Shown here in pieces: positions 48,421-56,610 of a stretch of DNA of 64,000 nucleotides (position 1 is the stretch's first letter; each line of letters starts with the position of its first letter). A program made the position numbers and the translations under genes. Below the pieces are notes generated by a model, which was given only the letters and a program-made list of their open reading frames with translations, had not been told where the DNA came from and searched no databases. This DNA is from Thermasporomyces sp040195635 (GTDB lineage Bacteria; Actinomycetota; Actinomycetes; Propionibacteriales; Actinopolymorphaceae). The stretch is from positions 372,001 to 436,000 of the forward strand of contig NZ_JBEFTX010000003.1 of the NCBI RefSeq assembly GCF_040195635.1. The letters run 5' to 3'.

Positions 48421-50066
48421 CGACCGTCCGCGAGGCGACGGTCCGTGAGGCGACGTACGACGTCCTGCGCGACTGCGGCCTGCGAACGGTTTTCGCCAAC
48501 CCTGGTTCGACGGAGGTGCCGTTCCTCGCCGGGATGCCGGACGACTTTCAGTTCGTTCTCGCGTTGCACGAGGGTTCCGTGGTCGGGATGGCGACCGGGC
48601 ACGCGATCGCGACAAGCCATCCGGCGTTGGCGATCCTGCACACGACCGCTGGTCTGGGCAATGCGGTCGGCGCCCTCGCGACCGCGCGGGTCAACTGTGC
48701 GCCGCTCGTCGTTCTCGTCGGGCAGCAGGACCGTCGGCATCTGGCGCTGGAGCCGTTCCTGGCCGGCCGGCGGCTGGACGCGTTGGCCGGCGCGTATCCG
48801 GTGTGGGCCGACCAACCGGTGCTCCCTCAGGACGTACCGGCCGCGATCCGGCGGGCCTGGCACGAGGCGGCGACGGGGCGCGGACCGGCTCTGGTCGTCG
48901 TTCCGATGGACGACTGGTCGGCTGAGATCGACCCCGCGGCCGGGCTGGGGTTGGCTGCGCCCCAGGTCGTACGCCGCGCGAGCGCCGCCGATGCCGCGAC
49001 TACGGCGGAGATCGCGAAGCGGCTCGACGCGGCGCGGACGCCGGCGGTCGTGGTCGGCGCGGGGGCCGACGATCCGGCCACATGGCAGGCGCTGACCGCC
49101 CTGGTCGAACGCCTCGGGTGCCCGGTGTGGCAGGAGTCCTTCGGTGCGCGGGCGGGGTTTCCGCAGGACCATCCGCTCTTCGCGGGTCACCTGCCGGCCG
49201 GGCGGGGCAAGCTGCGCGGGGTTCTCGAGACCTACGACGTGGTCGTGGTCGTCGGCGCGCCCGCGTTCCGGCAGTATCCGTACGAACCGGGGCCGCTCGT
49301 TCCGGCCGGCGTCAGCATCATCGTGGTGAGCGACGACCCCGCGGAGGTCCACCACAGCGTGGCAGCCCTGGGCGTCGTCGCCGACCCGGCCCTCACCTGC
49401 GCCCACCTCGCGACGCTCGTCACCCGGCGCTCCGGGCCCGCCGCCGAAGCGTCCCCGCCGGTCCGCACCGGCGAAGCACCCCAGGACCGCGGCGAACACG
49501 TGGGCGGCCGACCCCTCCTCCGCGCCGCCCACGTGTTCGCCGCGCTCGCCCAACGGCTCCCCGCCGACGTCGTACTCGTCGAGGAAACCCCGTCGACCCG
49601 CCCCGACCTGCATCGGCTGCTGCCCGCCCGTGCGCCGCGCGGGTTCGTCAGCGCTGCGATGGGTGGCCTCGGTTTCGCGCTGCCCGCGGCGGCCGGCCTC
49701 CGCATGGGCGACCCGAGCCGGCCGGTGGTCGCGGTGGTCGGCGACGGCTCGGCGATGTACGGGATCCAGGCCCTGTGGAGCGCCGTGCGGTACGGATGTG
49801 GCGTGCTGTTCGTCGTTCTCTCCAATGGCGGCTACGCGATCATGGACCGGTTGGCCGAACGCCACGGGGGTAGGCCACCGTGGCCGGGTTTCGACGGCGT
49901 GGACATCCATGCACTCGCCGGTGGTCTGGGCTGTCCGGCCCGGCGGATCGACGACCATGCCACGTTGACCGCGGTGCTCGACGAGGTGGTACCGACGCTC
50001 GCCGGCCGCCAGGATCCCCTGCTCCTCGACATCCGCGTCGTCGCGGAGGAACACTTCGACCCCTGA
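48417..50066 (+). CDS. mdlC: Benzoylformate decarboxylase-like ThDP enzyme
   Basis: A 549-residue thiamine-diphosphate enzyme. The N-terminal domain has ANPGSTEVPFLAGMPDDFQF, with LALHEGSVVGMATGHAIAT holding the glutamate that activates ThDP, and TAGLGNAVGALATA. The ThDP motif is GDGSAMYGIQALWSA followed by LSNGGYAIMDRLA. MdlC-type enzymes decarboxylate (4-hydroxy)benzoylformate to the aldehyde. The aldehyde dehydrogenase and PobA that follow support a 4-hydroxylated substrate. The GTG overlaps the ATPase stop. Confidence 0.85.
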   Translation: MTTVREATVREATYDVLRDCGLRTVFANPGSTEVPFLAGMPDDFQFVLALHEGSVVGMATGHAIATSHPALAILHTTAGLGNAVGALATARVNCAPLVVLVGQQDRRHLALEPFLAGRRLDALAGAYPVWADQPVLPQDVPAAIRRAWHEAATGRGPALVVVPMDDWSAEIDPAAGLGLAAPQVVRRASAADAATTAEIAKRLDAARTPAVVVGAGADDPATWQALTALVERLGCPVWQESFGARAGFPQDHPLFAGHLPAGRGKLRGVLETYDVVVVVGAPAFRQYPYEPGPLVPAGVSIIVVSDDPAEVHHSVAALGVVADPALTCAHLATLVTRRSGPAAEASPPVRTGEAPQDRGEHVGGRPLLRAAHVFAALAQRLPADVVLVEETPSTRPDLHRLLPARAPRGFVSAAMGGLGFALPAAAGLRMGDPSRPVVAVVGDGSAMYGIQALWSAVRYGCGVLFVVLSNGGYAIMDRLAERHGGRPPWPGFDGVDIHALAGGLGCPARRIDDHATLTAVLDEVVPTLAGRQDPLLLDIRVVAEEHFDP

Positions 50067-50073
50067 CTACCAT

Positions 50074-50140
50074 CGACCGCCTCCGACCCCTGACCGCCTC
50101 CGACCACTGACCGCCTCCGACCACTGACGCCTACGACCAC
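50074..50140 (+). repeat. 17-bp tandem repeat between mdlC-like and aldehyde dehydrogenase genes
   Basis: Three units of tgaccgcctccgaccac (the first with three changed bases) and a fourth 16-base variant fill the 90-bp intergenic gap. Each copy contains a TGA in some frame. It leaves the GAGAGGGAG ribosome binding site of the next gene intact. Confidence 0.88.
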
Positions 50141-50156
50141 GAGAGGGAGCCCGAGC

Positions 50157-51617
50157 ATGACACTCCTCGACGACAGCACCTGGTCCGGACGGATCTTCAG
50201 CTCCGGCTGGGTGACCGCGGAAGGCGGTGCGGCTCCGGTCGTGGAGCCTGCCACGGGGGAGGAGTTGGGCCAGGTCGGCCGTGCGGATGCGGGTGACGTC
50301 GCCACGGCGTGCGCCCGTGCGGCCGAGGCGCAGCGGGCCTGGGCGGCGACCGGATTCCAGGAGCGGGCCGCGGTGCTCCGGCGGGCCGGAGCCCTCTGGG
50401 ACCAGCACAAGGAGGAGATCCAGGGTTGGATCATCCGGGAGACCGGCTCGATGCCGCCCAAAGCGGAGCTGGAGACGCACATCGCCACGCAGGAGTGCTA
50501 CGAAGCGGCCACCTTGCCGTCGCGGGCCCTGGGCGAGATCATCCCGTCGGAGCAGCCACGCCTCAGCATGGTGCGTCGACTGCCAGCGGGCGTCGTCGGC
50601 GTGATCGCGCCGTTCAACGCTCCGCTGATCCTGGGCATCCGGTCGGTCGCGCCGGCGCTGGCGCTGGGCAACGCCGTCGTTCTCAAACCGGATCCGCGTA
50701 CTGCCGTGTCGGGTGGGGTGACGATCGCGCGGATCTTCCAGGAGGCGGGCCTGCCCGATGGCGTCCTCCACGTACTCCCTGGCGGCGGCGACGCCGGCCA
50801 GGCGCTGATCACGGATCCACGGGTGCGGGTCGTCAGCTTCACCGGCTCGACGGCGGTCGGGCGCAAGGTCGCCGAGGTAGCCGGCAGGCACCTCAAGCGC
50901 GTCCACCTCGAGCTCGGCGGCAACTCCGCACTCATCGTGCTCGATGATGCCGACCTCGACCTCGCGGCGTCGGCGGGTGCGTTCGGTTCGTTCCTGCACC
51001 AGGGGCAGATCTGCATGACGACCGGCCGGCATCTCGTGCATGAACGCATCGCGACCGACTACACCGAACGCCTTGTCCAGAAGGCGAATCATCTCCCGGT
51101 GGGTAACCCTGCCGTCGACCAGGTGGCGCTCGGACCGATCATCGACACCAGCCAGCGGAACAAGATCCACTCCCTGGTCACGTCCAGCATCGGTGCGGGG
51201 GCGACGCTCGCGGCCGGTGGGACGTACGAAGGACTGTTCTACCGCCCCACCGTCCTCTCGCACGTGACTCGCGAGACGCCCGCCTGGGCGCAGGAGGTGT
51301 TCGGTCCGGTCGCCCCCGTGACGGCGTTCGGCGACCTCGACGAGGCGGTCGCCCTCGCCAGCGACACGGAGTACGGTCTCTCGCTCGGCATCCTCAGCCG
51401 CGACGTCATGAAGGCGATCGCCCTCGCCGAACGCATCCCCAGCGGCATCGTCCACATCAACGACCAGACGGTGAGTGACGAGGCGGTCGCGCCGTTCGGT
51501 GGGGTGGCGGCGTCCGGGACCGGCGCGCGGTTCGGCGGTGCGGCGGCGAACATCGAGGCGTTCACCGAGACGCAGTGGCTCACGGTGCAGGGCGACATCT
51601 CGCCGTACCCGTTCTGA
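50157..51617 (+). CDS. Aldehyde dehydrogenase, probably (4-hydroxy)benzaldehyde-specific
   Basis: A 486-residue NAD(P)-dependent aldehyde dehydrogenase. NAD-binding features are GVIAPFNAPLILGIRSVAPA and SFTGSTAVGRKVAE; the catalytic glutamate is in LELGGNSALIVLDDAD and the catalytic cysteine in QGQICMTTGR. EVFGPVAPV closes the domain. The family includes benzaldehyde and vanillin dehydrogenases. Placed between the decarboxylase and PobA, it should oxidise 4-hydroxybenzaldehyde to 4-hydroxybenzoate. Confidence 0.87.
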   Translation: MTLLDDSTWSGRIFSSGWVTAEGGAAPVVEPATGEELGQVGRADAGDVATACARAAEAQRAWAATGFQERAAVLRRAGALWDQHKEEIQGWIIRETGSMPPKAELETHIATQECYEAATLPSRALGEIIPSEQPRLSMVRRLPAGVVGVIAPFNAPLILGIRSVAPALALGNAVVLKPDPRTAVSGGVTIARIFQEAGLPDGVLHVLPGGGDAGQALITDPRVRVVSFTGSTAVGRKVAEVAGRHLKRVHLELGGNSALIVLDDADLDLAASAGAFGSFLHQGQICMTTGRHLVHERIATDYTERLVQKANHLPVGNPAVDQVALGPIIDTSQRNKIHSLVTSSIGAGATLAAGGTYEGLFYRPTVLSHVTRETPAWAQEVFGPVAPVTAFGDLDEAVALASDTEYGLSLGILSRDVMKAIALAERIPSGIVHINDQTVSDEAVAPFGGVAASGTGARFGGAAANIEAFTETQWLTVQGDISPYPF

Positions 51618-51644
51618 GGCGTGGCGTATCGAACGTCGCCTGGT

Positions 51645-51696
51645 TGGATGAGGGGCGCCCTCCTATGGAAGCGGACTGGATGAGGGGCACCCTCAT
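51645..51696 (+). promoter_or_regulatory. Duplicated TGGATGAGGGGC element upstream of pobA
   Basis: Two copies of TGGATGAGGGGCnCCCTC start 32 bp apart. The second extends to a near-perfect dyad (GATGAGGG-GCA-CCCTCATG). The same 12-base core forms the stem at 36500-36535. It may be an operator, an attenuator or a repeated hairpin element; the sequence alone cannot decide. Confidence 0.5.
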
Positions 51697-51716
51697 GCGA
51701 AGGAAGGGAGCAACCG

Positions 51717-52883
51717 TTGCGGACGCAGGTCGGCATCATCGGCGCGGGCCCGGCGGGGCTGATGCTCGCGCACCTGCTGCACCTGCGCGGCATCTCCTCG
51801 GTGGTCCTGGAGATCCGCAGCCGCGACTACATCGAGCACCGACTCCGCGCGGGCGTCCTCGAACAGGGTGCCGTCGACCTGCTCGTCGAGTCCGGAGTGG
51901 GTGGGCGGCTGCACCGGGAAGGGATGGTGCACGAGGGCGTCAACCTGCAGTTCGCGGGGGAGCGACACCGGGTGCCGATGACCGAGCTGACGGGAAGGGC
52001 GATCACCGTCTACGGCCAGCAGGAGGTGGTGAAGGACCTCGTAGCGGCTCGGGTCGCCGCGGGTGAGCCGATCCTCTTCGAGGTTTCCGACGTACGCCTG
52101 CACGGTCTCGATGTCGACGAGCCCGTCGTCGCCTTCCGACACGAGGGTCGCGACATGGAGCTGCGCTGTGATGTCGTCGCCGGCTGCGACGGCTTCCACG
52201 GCGTCAGCCGGTCCGCCGTACCAGAGGGCGTCCTGACGACGTACGAACGCACCTATCCCTTTGCCTGGTTGGGCATTCTCGCCGCCGCGCCGCCCGCGAC
52301 GAAGGAGCTGGTCTACTGCCACTCCGATCGCGGCTTCGCCCTCGTCAGCATGCGTACCCCGGAACTGTCGCGGCTCTATCTGCAGGTTCCTCCGGAGGAG
52401 GACGTCGCCGCCTGGCCCGACGACCGGATCTGGGCAGAGTTGCAGGCCCGGCTCGCGATGGCCGACGGGTGGCGGCTCACCGAGGGCGAGGTGCTGGAGA
52501 AGGGTGTCACCGCAATGCGCAGCCTGGTCGTCGAACCGATGCAGTGGCGGCGGCTCTTCCTCGCCGGCGATGCCGTGCACATCGTGCCGCCGACCGGTGC
52601 GAAGGGCATGAACCTCGCCCTCGCCGATGTCAAGGTGCTGGGCGAGGCGCTCGCCGCGTGGTGCGCCGACGGCCGCGACGACCTGCTCGCGGGCTACTCC
52701 GACACCTGCCTGCGCCGGGTCTGGCGGGCGCAGCACTTCTCCTGGTGGATGACCTCGATGCTGCACCGGTTCCCCGGTCACGATCCGTACGAGGTGAAGC
52801 TCCAGCTCGCGCAGCTGCGCTATGTCACGACGTCACTGGCGTACGCCCGCAGTCTCGCGGAGAACTACGTCGGCCTCCCGTAG
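51717..52883 (+). CDS. pobA: 4-Hydroxybenzoate 3-monooxygenase
   Basis: A 388-residue FAD monooxygenase that hydroxylates 4-hydroxybenzoate to protocatechuate with NADPH. The N-terminus is VGIIGAGPAGLMLAHLLHLR, the DG motif is VVAGCDGFHGVSR, and the second FAD motif is FLAGDAVHIVPPTGAKGMNLA. RLRAGVLEQGAVDLL is a PobA hallmark. The start is TTG at 51717, with AAGGAAGGGAG upstream. It feeds the pca operon 8 kb away. The gene lies 99 bp after the aldehyde dehydrogenase. Confidence 0.94.
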   Translation: MRTQVGIIGAGPAGLMLAHLLHLRGISSVVLEIRSRDYIEHRLRAGVLEQGAVDLLVESGVGGRLHREGMVHEGVNLQFAGERHRVPMTELTGRAITVYGQQEVVKDLVAARVAAGEPILFEVSDVRLHGLDVDEPVVAFRHEGRDMELRCDVVAGCDGFHGVSRSAVPEGVLTTYERTYPFAWLGILAAAPPATKELVYCHSDRGFALVSMRTPELSRLYLQVPPEEDVAAWPDDRIWAELQARLAMADGWRLTEGEVLEKGVTAMRSLVVEPMQWRRLFLAGDAVHIVPPTGAKGMNLALADVKVLGEALAAWCADGRDDLLAGYSDTCLRRVWRAQHFSWWMTSMLHRFPGHDPYEVKLQLAQLRYVTTSLAYARSLAENYVGLP

Positions 52884-52935
52884 CGGCCGACGGCGCGCGC
52901 CATACTGCCCCAACGAGGGCCGGTGCGCTACCATG

Positions 52936-52955
52936 CAACCCCTTCTACGGGGTTG
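52936..52955 (+). terminator. Perfect stem-loop between pobA and the secreted protein gene
   Basis: CAACCCC and GGGGTTG form a 7-bp stem with a 6-base loop (TTCTAC). It lies 53 bp after pobA and 23 bp before the next start codon, so it may end the pobA transcript or act in the leader of the secreted protein gene. Confidence 0.5.
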
Positions 52956-52977
52956 TACGACGTGCAGGAGGTGCGCG

Positions 52978-54210
52978 ATGCGGCGCTACGGCTCGAAGCG
53001 ACGACTCCGTTCACGCAACACTCTGGCCCGGCCGGCGGTCGCGACGGTCCTGGGCGCCTCGGTCGCGCTCCTGCTCGCGGTGCCGCCCGCCGGCGCCGCC
53101 GCTCGCAGCGTCGGTGGTGCCCCTGGTACCGGCGAAACCGCCCGTACCGCAGGCGGCGCGGCGGGGCGCTCCTGCGCATTGCCCGGGAAACAGTGGACGG
53201 CGACCGCCGAGATCGACGAGGGACGCACCCAGCGGTTCGCCGACTACGGCAACAGCGGCGTCGGCTGGACCGGCGGGGACAGTACCTACTCGGTCCCGCT
53301 CACCAGTGGTCGCACCCTGTGGCTGTTCTCCGACACGTTCTGGGGTCCGGTCAACGACGACCTCAGCCGGCCGACCACCGTTCCGTTCCTCAACAACTCC
53401 TTCGTCGTGGAGCATGGCGACGAGCTGACGACCGTCAGCGGCGGCACGCCTGACGCGCCCGAGTCCCTGGTTCCGCCGGACGAGCCGGACACCTGGAACT
53501 GGCTGGGCGCCGGCACGGTCACGCCGAGCTCGCTTGACGTGATGTTCCTGGAGTACGGCAGAACCGGCCCGGAACCCTGGGACTTCGCCTGGCGGGAGAA
53601 CAAGCTCGGCCGCTTCGACCCCGACCGGTTGACGCTACGGGAGCTTGTTCCCATGCCATCGGCTGCCGGTGTGCAGTGGGCGTCGTGGCTGCAGCGGGTC
53701 GGCGGTTACACCTACATCTATGGAGTCGAGGATCTCGGCGCCACGAAGTACATGCACCTCGCCCGGGTCAAGGGTGGCGACGTCGCCGCCGGGCCGTGGT
53801 CCTACTGGACCGGCTCCGGCTGGTCGGCCACCGAGACCGACACGGCCCGGATCATGCCCGGTGTTGCCAACGAGTACAGCGTCGCGCCCTTCCGGGACGG
53901 CTATCTGGTCATCACGCAGGACACGACCGAGCTGTTCAGCAGGAACATCGTGGCCTACGTCGGGTGCTCACCCAGCGGGCCCTTCACTCGTGCGACGACC
54001 GTCTACGTCACGCCCGAAACCGGCGCGGGCGGATCCTACGGCAACCCGAACATCATCACCTACAACGCGCACGAGCATCCGGATCTCCGCAGCGGCGACC
54101 GGCTGCTGGTCACGTACAACGTCAACAGTCTCGACCCCAACGCCGACCTGTACGACGACGTGACGATCTACCGCCCCCGTTTCGTCGAGGTGACGCTGTC
54201 GTCAGGGTGA
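52978..54210 (+). CDS. Secreted DUF5005/DUF4185-like beta-propeller protein
   Basis: A 410-residue exported protein. A twin-basic start (KRRLRSRNTLARP) and a hydrophobic stretch ending in PAGAAA form a signal peptide. The mature part shows VGWTGGDSTYSVPLTSGRTL, WLFSDTFWG, then GAGTVTPSSLDVMF and GGYTYIYGVED, features of DUF5005/DUF4185 proteins with a five-bladed propeller look. Some relatives act on polysaccharides, but activity here is not established. AGGAGG precedes the ATG. Neighbouring aromatic genes seem unrelated. Confidence 0.72.
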   Translation: MRRYGSKRRLRSRNTLARPAVATVLGASVALLLAVPPAGAAARSVGGAPGTGETARTAGGAAGRSCALPGKQWTATAEIDEGRTQRFADYGNSGVGWTGGDSTYSVPLTSGRTLWLFSDTFWGPVNDDLSRPTTVPFLNNSFVVEHGDELTTVSGGTPDAPESLVPPDEPDTWNWLGAGTVTPSSLDVMFLEYGRTGPEPWDFAWRENKLGRFDPDRLTLRELVPMPSAAGVQWASWLQRVGGYTYIYGVEDLGATKYMHLARVKGGDVAAGPWSYWTGSGWSATETDTARIMPGVANEYSVAPFRDGYLVITQDTTELFSRNIVAYVGCSPSGPFTRATTVYVTPETGAGGSYGNPNIITYNAHEHPDLRSGDRLLVTYNVNSLDPNADLYDDVTIYRPRFVEVTLSSG

Positions 54211-54258
54211 CGCGTTCGTCGGCGTGAGCGGGTCGTCGGGGTGACGCTCACGCCGAGT

Positions 54259-54693
54259 TCATGGCGGGAACTGGTCGTCGCCGCGCGCCGCCGGCGGGTC
54301 GAGGCCGGCGAGATGGCACAGCACGGCGAATCCTTCGGGCGTCCCGGGCCAGTGCCGGCGTACCGCGTCGATCCCGGCTCGACGCACCGCGCTGCGCAAC
54401 ACGGCGGCCACGATGATGGCGTCGTCGGCGTAGCCGAGCACGGGTACGAAGTCCGGGATCAGGTCGATCGGCAGCGCGAGGTAGGCGAGGACCAGGCCGA
54501 GCCGGATGCGTACGCCTCGGGGGAGGCTGCGGTCCGTGGCGAGCCGGCTCAGCAGGCGGAGGAGATCGGGCAGGATCCGCAGCGCCTCGCGCAGGAGCGG
54601 TCCCTTCGGCCGGGCGAGGAGCAAGCCGAACGCGAGGGCAGCCCAGCCCCCGAGTACGCCGACGGCGATCCCGAGGAGAACGTCCCACCACAT
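54259..54693 (-). CDS. DUF1232 (YkvA-type) membrane protein
   Basis: A 144-residue protein with one or two N-terminal helices (LLGIAVGVLGGWAALAFGLL) and the DUF1232 core LPRGVRIRLGLVLAYLALPI followed by DLIPDFVPVLGYADDAIIV. The PIDLIPD-x-x-P motif is diagnostic for the family. The function is unknown. The C-terminus is soluble. It faces the secreted-protein gene and stands alone. Confidence 0.87.
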   Translation of the reverse strand: MWWDVLLGIAVGVLGGWAALAFGLLLARPKGPLLREALRILPDLLRLLSRLATDRSLPRGVRIRLGLVLAYLALPIDLIPDFVPVLGYADDAIIVAAVLRSAVRRAGIDAVRRHWPGTPEGFAVLCHLAGLDPPAARGDDQFPP

Positions 54694-54793
54694 CGCGTCA
54701 ACTCCAGGAGCGCTGGTCGTCTGTCGGCATGAACTCGTCGAACCCGGCGTGGTTTACGTGACCTGCCGTCTCGGTGATACTACGACCTGAACC

Positions 54794-54808
54794 TGAAAAC
54801 GACTATCA
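54794..54808 (+). promoter_or_regulatory. Zur-like operator
   Basis: TGAAAACGACTATCA fits the actinomycete Zur pattern TGANAANCATTNTCA except at two central positions. It sits in an AT-rich patch 43 bp before an ATG with a good ribosome binding site. Zinc control of the downstream small frame and MFS gene is inferred from this match alone. Confidence 0.45.
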
Positions 54809-54843
54809 ATACAAACTAGTGAGAGGGGTTTCCACCATGTCTC

Positions 54844-54975
54844 TTGACGTGCCCGCGGCCGTTGCACCGGGTCGCGGCGTTCCGGCCGTCGGCGGTGGGC
54901 GGCGAACTGCACGCGGCGTTCGTGTCCCCACGCGGACAGCTGCTCAACCAGAGCCCGGAGTTGCGCAACTGCTGA
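54844..54975 (+). CDS. Candidate 43-residue ORF downstream of the Zur-like box
   Basis: From a TTG at 54844 the frame encodes CPRPLHRVAAFRPSAVGGEL and HAAFVSPRGQLLNQSPELRN before a final cysteine and TGA. About 90% of its third positions are G or C, unlike the overlapping frame from the ATG at 54837 that has the better ribosome binding site. A one-base frameshift after that ATG would join them. It may be a leader peptide, a metal-linked peptide or a gene remnant. I do not recognise it. Confidence 0.3.
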   Translation: MTCPRPLHRVAAFRPSAVGGELHAAFVSPRGQLLNQSPELRNC

Positions 54976-55149
54976 GCAACTCGGGGGCGGGGTGGCCGCG
55001 CCGACGGCTCGCGACCGAACGTGGGCCGGGCCGAGCCGAGCCGGGTACGGAGCCGGCCACCCCGCAGGCACAGGCATGCGACGCCGGACACGTGGGCCTA
55101 CCCGGGCGGCCGAACCGGCCGGGTTAGCCTTGTCTCTCGTGGTCGCTCG

Positions 55150-56418
55150 ATGAGAACCTTCCGGCTGGCGCGATCGCTGTCCCCGGCGGTGCAGGTGTTG
55201 CTGGTCAACACGTTCGGCATCGCCTTCGGGTTCTTCGTCCTGATCCCCTTCCTTGCCACCTATCTTCGCGACGAGCGCCACCTCGCGGCGGCCGCGGTCG
55301 GTGCCATCCTCGGGCTGCGGGTCTTCTGCCAACAGGGCCTGACGCTCGTCGGCGGTACGGCGGCCGACCGGTTCGGCGCCCGCCCGGTGATCATCGTCGG
55401 CTGCGCCCTGCGGTGCGTGGCCTTCGGAATGTTCGCGATCGTCGACCAGGTGGTCGGACTCGTCGCGGCGTCGATGCTGGTCGGACTCGCGGGTGCGTTC
55501 TTCAGCCCGGCGGCTCGGGCGTACATCGCGGTCGAGGCAGGGGAGCGGCGGCTCGATGCCTTCGCCCTGCAGAACATCGCGAGCACCGTCGGGGCGCTGA
55601 CCGGTCCCCTGCTGGGCAGCGTGATGGTCGCGGTCGACTTCCGGTGGACGGCGGGCGTGGCGGCGGCGATCTTCGGCGTTCTCACGATCTGGCAGTGCTT
55701 CGCGCTGCCCTCGCGGCCGGTCGAGCCGCTCACGCAGGGACTCGGCGCATCCGTGCGCGACGGTCTGCGCAACCGTGCGTTCACCGGATTCGCGGTGGCC
55801 ACGTCCGTGCTCTTCCTGCTCTACAACCAGTTCTATCTGCTGCTTCCGCTCGAGGCGACCCGCGTCACCGGGTGGGCGGGCGCGGCCGGGTGCGTGTTCC
55901 TGGTGTCCACCGTGCTGACGTTGGCCGCCCAGCTCCGGATGATCAGGTGGCTACGCCGCCGCCTGGCGCCGGGTACGGCGATCACATGCGGCCTGGTCGC
56001 CACGGCGGCCTCGTTCGTGCCGTTGGCATGGAGTACGACGATGACGCCACTGGACGGGTCGGGCGACGACGGCACAGCGGTGGCCGCGGTCGTGGTGGCC
56101 GCGCTGCCGGTGTTGGCGGCGACACTGCTGCTGACGTTGGGACTCGACGTCGCGCAGCCCTACGCACTCGACCTGGTGAGCGGCTTCGCCCCCGTAGGGC
56201 TGACCGGAACCTACATCGGCCTCGCGACGACCGCCGCGGGCATCACCACCGCCCTCGGCAACACCGCCATCGGCTACGCCGAGGACCTCGGCCAGCGATG
56301 GTCGACGCCGTGGCTCAGCCCGGCCATGCTGGGAATCCTGGCAGTCGGCGCGGCGGTGACCGTTTCTGTGTTGCAGCGACGCGGGCGACTGAGCCTCGGC
56401 CCGCCGGAGCAGACCTGA
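55150..56418 (+). CDS. MFS transporter (exporter type)
   Basis: A 422-residue major facilitator with 12 predicted helices. The cytoplasmic loop between helices 2 and 3 reads GGTAADRFGARPVIIVG, the MFS signature. LQNIASTVGALTGPLLGSVM is typical of drug or metallophore exporters, and the central loop is near residue 200. The ATG at 55150 begins MRTFRLARSLSPAVQVLLVN. The substrate is unknown. The Zur-like box upstream hints at zinc-related export but is weak evidence. Confidence 0.82.
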   Translation: MRTFRLARSLSPAVQVLLVNTFGIAFGFFVLIPFLATYLRDERHLAAAAVGAILGLRVFCQQGLTLVGGTAADRFGARPVIIVGCALRCVAFGMFAIVDQVVGLVAASMLVGLAGAFFSPAARAYIAVEAGERRLDAFALQNIASTVGALTGPLLGSVMVAVDFRWTAGVAAAIFGVLTIWQCFALPSRPVEPLTQGLGASVRDGLRNRAFTGFAVATSVLFLLYNQFYLLLPLEATRVTGWAGAAGCVFLVSTVLTLAAQLRMIRWLRRRLAPGTAITCGLVATAASFVPLAWSTTMTPLDGSGDDGTAVAAVVVAALPVLAATLLLTLGLDVAQPYALDLVSGFAPVGLTGTYIGLATTAAGITTALGNTAIGYAEDLGQRWSTPWLSPAMLGILAVGAAVTVSVLQRRGRLSLGPPEQT

Positions 56419-56610
56419 TACTCCACTTTGGAAAGAAGTGAAACACAAAGGCCTGTGCGGCGACGAATTCACCAGCTGCCGGAATTCGCTCCAACCGATC
56501 GCCTTCTGATCTAGATTCGAGACGTTCATTTGCTTTGTCTTCGGCGCCGTCAATGTCGGGCAGAAGTCATGTGCTGCCGGCAGAAGTCATCCGGTCACGG
56601 GGGTGTTCCC

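Larger units (their letters stand above)
54694..55149. other. 456-bp region with a Zur-like box and a small candidate frame
   Basis: No large gene fills this region. It holds an AT-rich promoter-like stretch at 54780-54820 with a Zur-like box, a well-placed ATG at 54837 after GAGAGGGG, whose 96-residue frame looks non-coding, and a different frame at 54844-54975 with coding-like codon use. The last 170 bp are low-complexity GC-rich sequence leading into the MFS gene. Confidence 0.5.

Noticed and set aside
54837..55127. A 96-codon ORF from the ATG after a good ribosome binding site
   Set aside because: Third-position composition is poor and the product is a Gly/Arg/Pro-rich low-complexity string. 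The overlapping frame at 54844 fits coding statistics better.
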